Assembly (NCBI RefSeq): GCF_019279795.1
Contig: NC_056743.1
Coordinates: forward strand, 871,394,478-871,458,477
Length of the DNA stretch: 64,000 bases
Direction: 5' to 3'
DNA from: Protopterus annectens
Taxonomy: Eukaryota; Chordata; Ceratodontiformes; Protopteridae
Shown here: piece by piece, positions 11,338 to 23,193 of the stretch
How positions within the stretch are numbered: the stretch's first letter is position 1
How the letters are laid out: each line of letters starts with the position of its first letter
The notes under the pieces: model-generated
Seen by the model: only the letters and a program-made list of their open reading frames with translations
Databases searched by the model: none
What the model was told of the DNA's origin: nothing
Translations under genes and position numbers: made by a program

Positions 11338-11375
11338 AACAACTGGTTGCTTTCTGAAGCCGTTTTTTTTTTAAT

Positions 11376-12984
11376 CAAGGTAAGAGTACTGCCCAAATTT
11401 CAAAACTGAGTCATTCTTTTCATACACCTGTGTTAAAAAATATACACCCCTTTTAAATTTTAATGATGTTTAATTATGGTTTAATTTTCTGGTGGAAAAA
11501 AAGTAACAATAACACACACATTTATAAAAGGGGTGGTGATGTTTATGTTTAGTGCTTCAAAAAGTTATTTAAAGAAAGTACTTATTTTTATAGCATAAAA
11601 TATTAATTACAAGTGGTATTGTTTTTCTGTAGTTCCTACAATATCCCTACAGAAAAAATGAAAAAGCTGTTGCTTGTCATTTGAAACTATACTTGCAGTG
11701 AAGGCTGTTTGTTTCTTGTTTGACCTCATTTTATTATGATTTTTAAGTTTATTGATCTCTGTCAATGTATCGTCACACTAAGTGAACATCCTTGGTCTTA
11801 CAAGATTCAAAACCCAGCAGGTAGTAAAATAAAATATTCCTAAAGCCTCCATCTGCCTTAATACAGCACCATACTGTTTCTCTTTTTAATTTAACATCAC
11901 TGAAAGAGATGCAGGATTTCTTGGTGACTTCTCAAGTGCTATGATTTAGGTATAGCGCTGATTGATTTCCATATCATCAAATGTATGGGATATTTTATCT
12001 TAAGATTATCCATTCTGAAACAACATAAGAATGAGTTACTCATTATGATTTTTGAAGGACTTTTCATGCTCAAATTCTGAGGGTAACTCCGATTCTTCAA
12101 CAGATTATGTTCTCCCAAATCACCCCAAATAATTTCTAGAACCCACAATATGTCAGCAGCATAAACAAGAGAAAGGCAGAGTCATAAAAGTCTTTTATAG
12201 ACTTCAGCAACCTTAGATGAAAAACTATTACTTACAGCCAGAAGAGCTCTTTGAGAGACAAAATTCCTGGTTAGTGTGTTCCATTCAGAGATGACTACAG
12301 ATTTTTTTAGAATTCAAAGTTTAAGAGTAACTAATTTGAGCATATAATACAGGATATAAAGTAATACAGATGATAAACTAAAATGAGTGACCTTAATAAT
12401 ATATGAGGTTGGCATTTGCATGGAACAAAGATAAGATCTAAGATAAGATCCAGCTGATAGAAATTAAAAGGACTGTATAATGATCCTTCTTACAAAGTGT
12501 CTGGTTTGTATCAGAGGTGCATTTCTAGAGACAGAGAGAAAACATTTACACTTATTGCTTTCTTGAGGGATAAGAATCAGGGGGCACTTGCAAATGTGTT
12601 ACTCCCATAATAAAAACATCATGGAATAGTGCGCTGAACGAAGTAGAATGGTACTGCATGGCATTCCTTCTGAGGCCAACATTTTCTGCATAATGCCCAA
12701 CTCTGTCTCTGCAAAAATTAGCCCACTACGAAAATAAAATGTTGATTTTACATGTTGTTCATACAAAGAAGATGCCTACTTTCTAAACAGCCAAATTGTT
12801 TTCTGACTATGACTCCTTAGATATTGATTTCCCTACAATAACATATACTGCTATCAGCAATCTATGCAATAAGGATAGTGATGACTACAGTCAGAATGTT
12901 CTACCTGGCCAGATTAATGCTGTTTTGGAGACAGGAAATATTACCTTCAAAAGACCCAAGATATTTAGATCTAGACTTAATAAA
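11376..12984. other. Unassigned AT-rich sequence
   Basis: No exon with splice signals or transposon end is recognised. A 70-codon frame at 12796-13008 has no recognisable motif and runs into the LINE-like tail of the next SINE. Confidence 0.4.
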
Positions 12985-13246
12985 AGAAAGACATATTTAT
13001 TTATTTAACATTTGTTAACTGGGGAAAGTCTGACTTGGAACAAAGCCAATTTTCAGTGGAGGGCCAGGGAGAAACACTCCAGACGCGAGTCTTTATAATG
13101 TGGGAGGAAACCGGACCACCCGGAGGAAACCCAGAAGAACGCAGGGAGGACATGCAGACTCCACACAGAAAGCACCCCAGCCGAGAATCGAACTGGAGAA
13201 CTTCTTGCTGTGAGGCGACAATGCTACCGCTGCACCACTGTACTAT
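12985..13246 (-). mobile_element. tRNA-derived SINE with LINE-like 3' tail
   Basis: Read on the minus strand, the head (from about 13246) is the same as in the other SINEs: GTGGTGCAGCGGTAGC, then AGTTCGATTCTCGGCTGG. The body continues to GGTTTCCTCCCACATTATAAA. It then switches to GTTTCTCCCTGGCCCTCCACTG and CAAGTCAGACTTTCCCC, ending in AAATAAATAAATA. That tail is the 3' block of the L2/CR1-group LINEs at 4.2, 8.9 and 18.9 kb. It is either a SINE subfamily with a borrowed LINE tail or a SINE/LINE junction made by insertion. Confidence 0.75.
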
Positions 13247-13254
13247 CCAAATGC

Positions 13255-13707
13255 TCTTTGATCACATGATTGTAATGGTTTCATAATAAAGTAATCAGTG
13301 ATCATTCTGTAAATGTTACACCCTCAGTCACGCTAAATGTTGTACAGTTCTGCTTATTGATGTTATAAATGCACTGTGACTACATGACTGGAACGGTTTC
13401 CTAGTAAAGTGATCAGTAATCATCCTGTTAAGTGTTACATAACATTAATGAGCAGAACTGCACACCATTTAGAGTGACTGAATGACTGAGGGCGTAACAC
13501 TTACAGTATGATCATCGATTACTTTACTAGGAAACCATTCCAGTCACGTGATCATAGTGCCTTTGTAATAACATCAGTGAGCAGAACTGCACACCATTTA
13601 GAGTGACTGAATGACTTAAAAGGTAACACTTAAAAGGATGATTACTGATCAGTCTCCTAGGAAACCACTCCAATCACATCATCACAGTGCCTTTGTAATA
13701 ACATCAG
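13255..13707. repeat. Compound inverted repeat, ~120-bp units, two forward and two reversed
   Basis: The left half carries forward units with GGTTTCCTAGTAAAGTGATC-type words. The right half (from about 13443) carries their reverse complements, ATTACTTTACTAGGAAACC, each with GAGCAGAACTGCACACCATT. The fold centre is near 13440. Arms are about 80-85% similar, so strand pairing into a long hairpin is plausible. It may be a fold-back transposon; no terminal duplication was identified. Confidence 0.85.
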
Positions 13708-13829
13708 TGGGAGCTAGAAAATGTGCCACAGACCAGTAGCTTGGGGTATGAAGGGACATTTTCTTAGCCGCACTGGTTTCTGGGATGGAACTTCTGAAGC
13801 ATAAGGGCAGACCAAACTTAAAAAGAAAA

Positions 13830-13830
<1 letters not shown>

Positions 13831-13870
<40 letters not shown>
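13831..13870. repeat. (TG)n microsatellite
   Basis: Twenty uninterrupted TG units followed by GGGG. Confidence 0.97.
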
Positions 13871-13872
<2 letters not shown>

Positions 13873-13879
13873 GGTTAGA

Positions 13880-14830
13880 ATGTTTAAAAAAAGGAGAAAT
13901 GATGGTCAAACTATATTGATGGGAATGATACAGATGCATTGCTCCTTAAAAACAGAACTTGAAAACAATGTCATAGTGTGCATATGCTGTTTCATTTAGA
14001 GTCACAGTAACTAATATAGGAAGAGACAACAGGCTGGTGACTCTCATAATATACAATGAATATTATATACTATGATGTAAAACCATATGGATAGTTTATT
14101 TGGAGTTATTACCCTCCCACATCTAATATGCAGGGAGATATGGTAGGTATTGCATTTATTCTTCTACTATAGGAATGCAAACTCATTATGCAAATCAGTT
14201 TTGTATAAATAATGTTGTGTTTATCAGTGCAGTATATTTAGCTGTGTTGTGGATACAGGCATATATCATGTAGTTCATGAAACATGTTACTTCATTAGAT
14301 GGGGTATGAACATGATCATTTTGGCACTCACTCGGCAGGAAAGAGGCAAACATTTCAAGTATATTTCACTTGATATGGAAACAGTGTAGAATCATGGGAG
14401 CTGTGATAAAGAAATAAATTACACAATAAGATTCATAGCATTCACTTATCTGGCTGATGTCTATAAATTAATAGACAAAAACAATGACGTATAATGTCCT
14501 CATGCAGTATAAATGGTCTGAAGAGTCTATTAACTAATATACACTGCTAAGGGAAAGAAGTAAGTGTGGTCCTATTGTTATACATTTACAGGAAAACCAT
14601 CTGCATTAATCTGATACATTTGAGCACAAGAAATTGAAAACAAAATATTGGTTAAGAAGAAGTTTATCCTTTCTTACATCCAGACATACCTCTCAATTTT
14701 CTAGATTTTGGAGGGAGTCGGACACCTTTAATTTGCTTTCACACTTTTACTCTCTCTCTCCTAAGATTAAGCATTCTTTTAAAAAGTTCTAAACATTAAA
14801 AAAGTGTCCAGAATTTGGGACCTTTTCCCT
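13880..14830. other. Unassigned AT-rich sequence
   Basis: Nothing recognised beyond short chance ORFs. Confidence 0.4.
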
Positions 14831-14839
14831 AATTATTTT

Positions 14840-17835
14840 GTTTGATTTATGTATTTGTCTCTGCTTTGTCTGTAACTCTGGGTGTACAAGCTTTGTCAAG
14901 GATGGTCTTCCCCTTTTCCATCTAGGCTTTCAGATATTGGCTAAAACATTGTCCTGTCCCATAGAACATTTTTAGGAAATGCCAAGCTGTCAAATCTTCC
15001 AACACAGCAAAATCTACCCAAGGAGGTCTAAAGGTGTTACTGCTAAATTCCAGAAGTTTAAACAAGAAGTTTCACTCCCTCCAAGCTTCCCTCACCTTGG
15101 AGAATGCAGACATTTATGCGGTTACTGAGACATGTTTTAAAGCCGCAGGGAGTACACCAGCAGTACAAAACTTCAGTGCCTTCCACTCATTTAGACCAGC
15201 AATTGCACAGACAGGGAATACTGGTGGAGGTGTCTGTATCTACAACATCAACAACAAGCATACCTCTTGATTGGTTAAACAGGATGACACACTGGAGCTC
15301 CTCCTCATCCAGGTTACCATAAAGTCCCACACCATATCCTAGCAAGCTATACACCACCCCCTATGTCCAATGAAACCCATAGCTCATATCTAGACCCATT
15401 GGTGACACTCACCATTCAAGCAAATACCATACTCATGGGGGACTTTAATTACCCCTGTATAAACTGGGAATCCCACATGACCCCAAGCCTTTATAAAAAC
15501 AAATACCCTGGACCACTTAGTGCATATGCCTGATATAGGTATAAACATACTGGAGCTGGTACTCACAAATATGGGAAAACACTGCAGTTCCCCTAGTGTT
15601 GTGTCCTTTCTGGCAAGCTCAGACTACAAAGCAGACTCCTTTGAAATAAGAATCAGTTCTGTAATCCAGCAAACCTTGTAGCAGTTAGAAACTACTCCAA
15701 GTTAAGTTAGCTTTTATTAAGTGATAACCTGCCAAATTTCAAGCCCCTTCAAACTCAGACAACATAGCAGCCTATGTGGAATTACTTGGATGAAGGTCTG
15801 TACAACCATGTCAGTGATTGCATTTAGGCTGCTGTGGCTACAACAAGTAAGCCCAAAACTAACTCAAAATTAAACAGGTTGTATAAAAACAGAAAAAAAA
15901 TCATGGATAAAATGAATGTGTAACACAAAAAAAAAAAGATAAAAACTGTCACATAAAACAAAGAGGAGTAATTATGCTCAGCAAAGCAAATTTTGAGGCA
16001 AAATAATATATAGGCCAAGGACAACCATAAGGTCTTCTTTACCTATGTTGGAAATGTCAAAGGCAGTAAACAACAGTATGTTGAACTAGTGGAAAATGCA
16101 GCCATGTTTACAGAGCCAGGAGATATAGCAAATCTTCTGACTGACAAATTTAGCTCCAACTTTACCTTCCCAGCCATCCCCCAGGAAATACCACCTAACA
16201 TAATCCCTCCAACTATCAGAAGGGAGCAAGTTTTAGATGCTCTGTCTTAGACCAAGAATATAGCTTCAATGGGCCCTGATAATATTTCAGGATGTGCCCT
16301 AAATAGCCTGAAGTATTCCTTGTCAGAGCCACTGGGGCCAATATTCACCCATAGTCTTTTCACAGGCTTCATACCACGTGAACGGAGGACTGGAAGAGGC
16401 ACACAAGGGTGGACTACCAACAGATCCAGGGAACTACAGATACATTAGTCAGGCTAATCTCATAAGCAAAGCCATGGAAAGAATTATCATGGAAATGATT
16501 AAGAATGACACAGGAGACCTTCAGACAATGGACCCAACCCAGTTTAGTTTTGTCAAAGGCAGGTCATGCTTACTGAAGTTGGTGGACTTCTTTGAGAAGG
16601 TCACCAAGGCAATGGATGAGGACAAAATGGTACATACTGCCTATCTTCACCTAGCTAAGGCATTTGATACAATACCCCATGCTGGCATTGTAAACAAACT
16701 CAAAGAATTAGGTATAAACCCCTTAAGTAACTTGTTGGATAGCCAGCCATTTCAAACACAGGACTCAGGAAGTAAGTATTGGAAAAAACACCTCCACAAA
16801 GTAGCTGATCACCACTGAATTCCCCAGAGCTCTGTGCTGGGTCCACTCCTCTTTGGCATTTATTTTTCAGAAGTCAAGGCCAATGTCAAGGGCCTCTGGC
16901 TTACCAAGCTTGCAAATGATTGCAAGCTAAGAGCAATCATAGAAACCACCAAAGATTGGTGTCAAAGCCACAACTTTAAACTCAATGCCAACAGATGTAT
17001 AATAGTGCATTTTGGGAAGTCAGCCACCAAGGGAAACTACCTCATTGATAAAACACCCCTAAAAATAGACCCAGTAGTCAGGGATTTGGGGATTCATGTA
17101 GAAAGTAACCTGTCATTCAACCAACATGTGTCTAAGGTTGAGAGAAACTCATTCTATGTCACCCAACTTATAAATAATTTCATGGCATTTAGGTCCAGGG
17201 AAGTCATTTTGCCACTGTACTCAGCCCTCATCAGACCTATTATTGAGTATAATGCCCCTTTGGCATGTGCCTGAGCAGGCACATGCAACAACTGGAACAT
17301 CCACAGAGGTTCCTCATAAAGAGAATACAGAGAGTAAACACAATGTCTTGTGCGGATCACCTCAAGGCCCTAACTCTGTAGTCTGTTTGAGGGCTGACAA
17401 GTGAGTTACGTCTGGCATCCAAGGCACCATTGTGTTCCACTCTGATGGACCTTTTGCATTTCCACAAAAAGAACAGCATCAGAACTATTCAATCTAAGGA
17501 TTTAAACTTTGCTTGCAACTTAAATAGGACATACTGGAGGGACAAATACGAATCTCAGAGAATGTCTATTGTCTGTAAAGGACTTCCCATCCATTTGAAG
17601 CAGAGCCCTTCCCTAAACGTATTCAAGTGCAACCAGAACCAGTGGATGGGAAATCAGAAATTTGCCCTGGTGTGACACATATGTCTCTGATGCACAGATG
17701 TAGTTATCAAAACATGCCCTAACTGACATACACCCCTTAACGTAACCTCAGAAACTTGTGGGATGCATTTGAGTTGCCTAGTAAAGGCTATAATAGTTGT
17801 TAGCCTAGCATACACCTATGAACTTATTACCCAGC
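14840..17835 (+). mobile_element. CR1-like LINE, decayed copy B
   Basis: Begins with the C-terminal end of ORF1 (FVKDGLPLFHLGF near 14895 matches the DGLHLSPLGF esterase block of copy A). ORF2 endonuclease follows from about 15030 (LLLNSRSLNKKFHSL, AVTETCFKA, GGGVCIYN). RT remnants span 16250-17674. The 3' UTR ends near 17830 with TACACCTATGAACTTAT, related to the ATGAACCT-type tail of copy A. Many frameshifts and stops show it is older than copy A. Confidence 0.85.
16378..17674 (+). pseudogene. Reverse transcriptase pseudogene of CR1-like copy B
   Basis: Frames at 16378-16818, 16834-17274 and 17430-17675 are pieces of one RT. Visible blocks are QFSFVKGRSCLL (fingers), AYLHLAKAFDTIPH (first catalytic Asp region, with LDL changed to LHL), LGPLLFGIYFSE, and the active-site box. 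The box reads KLANDCK where the other copies read KFADDCK, so one catalytic Asp (codon 16915-16917) is Asn. Between 16720 and 16830 the SGVPQGS block is scrambled or frameshifted. The thumb/C-terminal part ends with WMGNQKF. It cannot encode an active enzyme. Confidence 0.85.
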
Positions 17836-18690
17836 CAGAACTTTCTGAGAGTTGTATATTAAAGCAAAAGGCAATAAAATCCACTATGATCATAGTGTTA
17901 CCTATAATCATACTTCCTCAGTCCAATGTAATCATCAAATGACTTCTTAAAACAGTTTAAATTGCCAGCCTTTTAAATATATACCTCTTTAAATATGCCA
18001 CTTGGTTAATACTATTCCATTATAGTGTTTCTGGAAAGATCCATTGCTGACCTAGTAGTCTAATGTCACACTCCTCACACCTGCTCATTACAACCCCAGA
18101 TTGGGAAGGCTGTAGTTATTTCTGAAAGCCCTATATAATTAAATGAGACCATGTAGTCTAAAGTAGTTTGGACTGAAAAGATGAAGTAATTTAAATGTTT
18201 CATTCTGTGAAAATAATTGATATCCTGAAATCTCTCCTTGAATTTCCTTCAGATACTTTCTAGTTTTTCTTTTATATACACACTTTATTTTATAGTGTAG
18301 CTTTAATCTTAAACTGGCATACACTGGAACCAGTATCTCAGAGGTGCAGAGCTGCAAAGGTTTTACAAGCTTTGAAGACAATGCTGCCTGTGTGTATGAC
18401 AGCATCCATTCTACTGCTATCTCATTTGTAAGTCCTGGCATGTGCCGATCTCTTGTTTATCCAGCTCTCCTGTACTGCTTCAGATCTTGAGTTATCAGTC
18501 TTGAGAACCTGAATCTTTGCTACAATATGAAAGACTGAAACTAACTAAACTAACTTACGTCTACTACTACTACTATCTTTATACAATCATTTTCTCCTCC
18601 CTGTGTCTTCCTTCCATCATTACTTAACTTCTGCCCTCATACACTCAAAGCAAAACTAATATATTTTATGTCTTTTATAGAAATAAATCT
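17836..18690. other. Unassigned sequence
   Basis: No supported exon or repeat boundary. The 100-codon minus frame at 18139-18441 has no recognised motif. Confidence 0.4.
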
Positions 18691-18699
18691 GCTCTGCCT

Positions 18700-18990
18700 G
18701 TAATGCTCATCTCAGAGCAAAATTTTAGACTGAACTTCTATAATTTGCTGCACTTGTTACCTATCTTCATTACAAAGTACATTCTGTCTAGAGATATATG
18801 TATGCTTATGTTAACTGTAAAAACTGCTAATGTTTGAATTTGTGTTAGAATCTATACAATATTTAGCTTTAACGGTTAAATCATTTATGCATGCATTGTT
18901 TTTGGAGCTTTTCTCCCCGGGCCACTGCTAAAGATGGGTTCCTGACCCAGTCGGACTTTCCCCATCACCAAATGTTAGTAAATAAACAAG
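18700..18990 (+). mobile_element. L2/CR1-group LINE 3' UTR fragment
   Basis: Carries GAGCTTTTCTCCCCGGGCCA (about 18907) and GACCCAGTCGGACTTTCCCC (about 18945), ending with AGTAAATAAACAAG. Same 3' block as at 4.15-4.24 kb. The left limit is a guess because no coding part remains. Confidence 0.6.
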
Positions 18991-19585
18991 TTCCAAACTA
19001 TAATCTTTGGCTGAACCACTATGTGACCACTACTTTTAAGTTGTCCACATACTTAATTGGTATTCCAAGATGACAACAGACCAGTAAAACTGATGTGGAC
19101 TGAGTAATGACCTTGGGAGAACCACACATTGCAATTTATTCCTTGTACCCATGACATTTCCAATTCTTGCTGCAGAATGTAATGAATGACAGTCATACTA
19201 GATAGAAAACTGTCAGTTTTTAATATGACATGAAAAAGGTTGGCCTTCTGCAAAGATGTTAATGCTAGAAACTCAGCTGTATAACAGAGGTGGGGGTGGT
19301 CAAGCAATGTTTAAAAGGGATACGGAACTAAGTATAGTACTGATATGTTAAACGAAAACATTGTGTAATTATCTTTCACATCAGTATTTCCTTTCAGTAA
19401 TCTCAATGTTTTATTTGCTTTGGCTATAGCATTCTTGTTTTGACTAGCATGATTCAGTATAGGATTAATCCAGACTCTAATTTTCCTCAAGCATTCCCGT
19501 TTTCAGTATATACTGCCAGTAAGGACTCACCATCTGCAGTTTTACCCTTATCAACAAAATTTCAGTTATCATTTCTCTTTGACTA

Positions 19586-19886
19586 TCACGGTGGTGCAGT
19601 GGTTAGCATTGTCGCCTCACAGCAAGAGGTTCTTCTGTTTCATTCTCGGCTGGAGCGCCTTCTGTGTGGAGTTTGCATGCCCTCCCTGTGGTCGAGTGTG
19701 GAGTTTGCATGCCCTCCCTGTGGTCGAGTGACATTAAAGGCATGCAAGTAGGTGCGAGCGTGAATGGGCGTGCCTTCGTTGAAGGTTGGGCATCGGGCTG
19801 GCAACTCGGCACCGTAAAATCCACTGCCAATCATGAGCAGACTGGAATTCTGCTGTGGTGACCCCTAATCGTGAAAAGCCAAAAGA
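19586..19886 (+). mobile_element. tRNA-derived SINE, short-body subtype, with internal duplication
   Basis: The head is TATCACGGTGGTGCAGTGGT and the B-box region is degenerate (TGTTTCATTCTC). The body contains GTGACATTAAAGGCATGC as in the 9.1-kb copy. It ends CGTGAAAAGCCAAAAG. A 32-bp segment is exactly duplicated in tandem (19665-19696 and 19697-19728). Confidence 0.87.
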
Positions 19887-20207
19887 TTTATTTGACCATC
19901 CATTCCCTATTCATAATCCGCTTGTAAAATTTTTCCTAGCAATGTTTGCTGCTTTCACAGACATGTTTATTATATTTTCCATCTTTCAGTGTATCAGTGA
20001 TTTAATGGTAGTATGGTTCCAAATCATAATATTACCTTCCACAAAGAAAGACAAAGAAACACATAATCATATGGGTAGTACTTACGGTAGGCATTGAGTA
20101 ATGGATAGTGACATTTCAATGCAGTCACAATATGACTAAGGCATGCAAATAAATGTCGTGGCTGCTTTAAAAAATGCATACTTACCGCCAACGCCCCCAA
20201 CACCCCA

Positions 20208-20211
<4 letters not shown>

Positions 20212-20285
<74 letters not shown>
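20212..20285. repeat. (CA)n microsatellite
   Basis: About 36 uninterrupted units. Confidence 0.98.
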
Positions 20286-20290
<5 letters not shown>

Positions 20291-20575
20291 AAGCACACTC
20301 GCATGAGAAGAATAATCTAGATGATTTTTTTATCAAACTATATATGTTCTGAACTTTTCCAAGCTGAATTGTGATAGTGACATCCCTGAAATGTAAGTTG
20401 GCTTTCTGAAATATAAGGCATGACTTAAACAATGCTGCTACAAATGAAGTAGCAATGTTCTGGTGTTTTCTTTATTGCTGCCACGCTCAGAAAGATAGAT
20501 GTAAATCTTTAGCAGTTTTTAAAACCATTCATTCATTAGTGGTACACTTAGCTCATTAACCTTTTTGATTTAATT

Positions 20576-21442
20576 TTGGGCCTTTTAGCCAGTCACTTAC
20601 ATTCCAGATACAATATGGAATTGGGCAATTTATTAAAGGGCCTTGCGTCTGATAGGGAGGACCTATCAGTCTTTGGATTTGGAAAACTTGGAGAGAATGT
20701 GGAAAGCACTGATGCCGTACCCAAATTTGAAAGTTGTGAGACAATTTTTCTGAATTTAAATAAACATATGCGCTCATTACGTAACAATGTTTGGCATTAT
20801 AAGCTTTTCTGGGCTGACTTAACTAAAGGTATCACTCCACGTGGTTTACATGTTCGCACACAACCACTTGTCAGTAATCCTGACGACCTTTTATTGAAAC
20901 AATGGGGTGAAATACAACAGGAAACATCTCTCAAATTTGTAGAGATATTAGCTAATCACCACAACAGGATTATAGATCAAGAGATAGAATCCATTACCCA
21001 GCTAAGTGATATGGCAAAAAAGTATGAAGGACAACCCACATACCGCAGTAGTATTAAAAATCTAAGTAAGGAACTGTTGACTCTAGAAACACAGCTGAAG
21101 AAAAGAAAGAAAAAGAAGTTCCTTAGGGATTTAGGGGACTACAATAAATTTAACTTTGGTAAAGAAAAACATGTCCGATTTACCCAACAAAATCGGACAC
21201 CTTTCAAAAGGAAACGCACAAAATCTATTTTAAAAAAGGGAGCCATACATAGTACTGACACATCAGGTGAGGAATCATCCTCAGGCTTAGATACAGATTC
21301 AGTGGGTGCCACAGGCTCACCAGCCATGAAAAGAAGGAATTCCATAGCCTTACAGGATTTACACCAAGGAGGAGGGGAGGGGGGCAGGAAACATCGTAGA
21401 GGTAGACAATATGAAGAGCTTACTACAAATGTTTGTACATAA
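20576..21442 (+). CDS. PLE N-terminal region (coiled-coil, basic)
   Basis: A 288-codon open frame; a better start may be the internal Met at 20612 (MELGNLLKG). Residues about 45-180 are rich in charged and heptad-spaced Leu/Ile (NLNKHMRSLR, QEIESITQLSDMAKKY, LLTLETQLKKRKKKK) and predict coiled coil. After residue 185 the chain is Lys/Arg/Ser-rich and low complexity. It ends at TAA (21440-21442), and the RT reading frame continues in the same phase directly after it. In related PLEs such a region precedes the RT in one polyprotein. The stop is therefore either a mutation or a natural division. Specific function is unknown. Confidence 0.6.
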   Translation: MGLLASHLHSRYNMELGNLLKGLASDREDLSVFGFGKLGENVESTDAVPKFESCETIFLNLNKHMRSLRNNVWHYKLFWADLTKGITPRGLHVRTQPLVSNPDDLLLKQWGEIQQETSLKFVEILANHHNRIIDQEIESITQLSDMAKKYEGQPTYRSSIKNLSKELLTLETQLKKRKKKKFLRDLGDYNKFNFGKEKHVRFTQQNRTPFKRKRTKSILKKGAIHSTDTSGEESSSGLDTDSVGATGSPAMKRRNSIALQDLHQGGGEGGRKHRRGRQYEELTTNVCT

Positions 21443-23175
21443 AGAACAAATGTAAACATAACCATAATTTCTTCTTATGCCCTCTCCTGCTTTGATACTG
21501 AAATCCTAAATAAAGGTTTATCATTCATGCCTGTTTTTTTTATTTCTGAAGAAAATTTTGTTAATGATATTCTTTCATTTTGCAGGAGTCTTAATTTAAA
21601 ATTATTTTTTCAGGAACAGACACCCTCAAAGATCACTAATGACTTCAAATACCATAAATCTTCCTTTATGCCCCCTATGAATCAGAATGTATCTATGTTT
21701 CAAAATGCCATTATCAAATATCTTCATTTTCAGTTTAGGACATATAACCCCATGGCTAATAATATATCTAAAACATCTATGGACAATATTATTAACCTAG
21801 CTAATAACCATGAGTTAGTCATAATTGGGGCCGATAAGGGTGGAGCTGTAGTTATACAGGATTGGGAACAGTACGACAAAGAAGCTAACAGACAGTTGTC
21901 TGACACACGCTACTACACCCACCTAAGTATCGACCCCACCCCTTTCTTTAAACAAAAAATTGATGAATTTCTTTCTTTAGCAGTAGAAGAGGGTATCATC
22001 AGTAACAACACTAGAATACAACTAATTATAACCAACCCATGTCCACAATATTTATACTTTTTGCCCAAAATTCATAATGATCTCAAGAACCCACCATGCA
22101 GACCCATTGTCTCTGGCAGAAATTCACTTACTGAACCTCTATCCCTCTTTCTAACCAAATACTTGCAACCTCTTCTAAAATGTGTCAGAGCACGCATCAG
22201 GGACACCACAGAATTCCTTCAGATTATCTCTGAGGTACAATTAGAATCAGATTGGTTGCTGTGCACACTAGATGTTACATCTCTCTACACCAATATTCCA
22301 CATTGGGCAGGATTAGAAGCCTTGGAATATTGATTAAACAAGACAGAAATGTACAAACCTGGTTTCAACACTTTTATTGTGCCTGACCGAACATGTTCTT
22401 ACAAAGAACATCTTCTTTTATCAGGACAAATGCTTCTTACAAATAAAGGGCACAGCTATGTTTTGCACCAATATATGCAGATTTATTTATGGCATACATT
22501 GAAGAACAGACTATTTATGATAACTCCCATAACATATACATAGATGAAATGGATATCTGGAGAAGATATTTGGACGACTGCTGGTTGGTATGGAGAGCGG
22601 ATACGGAATACCTTTTGGAATTCATTACATATTTAAATGAAAACAAATGGGGAATTGAATTTACTGTCAACTATGACAAAAATAAAATAATTTTTTTGGA
22701 TGTTTTGGTTTCCCGTGCATCTGACCATATGTTGACAACTGAAGTATATCGGAAATTTCCCGAAAACAATTTGCTTCTCCATGCCACCAGCTTCCATCCA
22801 CCCCATATTTTTAAGAACATTCCTAAATCTCAATTTATGCGAATGAAACACATTTGTTCTGATAACAATACTTACAAACATTCAGAGATGATTTGGTTCT
22901 TAGATTCAGGGACAGGTTATAAAATGGGTCAGGTCTTACATACCAGACATGTAGTGGACAACATGGAGTGGGACAACCTCCTTCTCTACAAAGAAAAGAA
23001 TCAGATAACAGGTGGGCCCACCCAGACTAATCACCACCTATGGGCACAACACCAAACCATTAATGAATATTGTCCAACAAAACTGGAATATTTTGACATG
23101 TGATTCCAGACTAAATGAACTGCTGGGGGATAGATGCCTCTTTTCATTTCGTAAAGGTAAAAATCTTTCTGCATT
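21443..23175 (+). pseudogene. PLE reverse transcriptase, interrupted
   Basis: Open from 21443 to TGA at 22331-22333 (first ATG 21527), then a shift of frame around 22440-22500, and open again at 22489-23103. The fingers include LNKGLSFMP, ADKGGAVVIQDWEQYDKEA and YFLPKIHND. The palm carries LLCTLDVTSLYTNIP (first Asp) and RRYLDDCWLVW (Asp pair intact, about 22570). Between them, the expected block after KGTAM is shortened near 22460. The thumb continues to about 23175 after another frameshift near 23010. The family copies RNA to DNA at chromosome nicks; this copy cannot. Confidence 0.85.
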
Positions 23176-23193
23176 TTTCAATCAAAGAACTCT

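Larger units (their letters stand above)
9949..11375 (-). mobile_element. Penelope-like element fragment with inverted terminal copies
   Basis: A minus-strand GIY-YIG endonuclease frame (10710-11129) is enclosed by ~105-bp inverted copies at 9949-10053 and 11143-11246. Penelope-like elements (PLEs) are known to carry terminal pseudo-LTRs in direct or inverted arrangement and to encode a C-terminal GIY-YIG domain; both are seen. The RT half is absent, so this is a truncated insertion. A hammerhead-like motif lies just outside the right repeat. The exact right boundary is uncertain. Confidence 0.8.

Noticed and set aside
12796-13008. 70-codon plus-strand frame (MFSDYDSLDIDFPTITYTAI start)
   Set aside because: No recognised motif and no splice context. 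It runs into LINE-like tail sequence.
20024-20432. Frames encoding Cys-Val or Thr-His runs
   Set aside because: Translation of a (CA)n microsatellite. The same holds near 4.5, 13.8, 24.7 and 62.9 kb.
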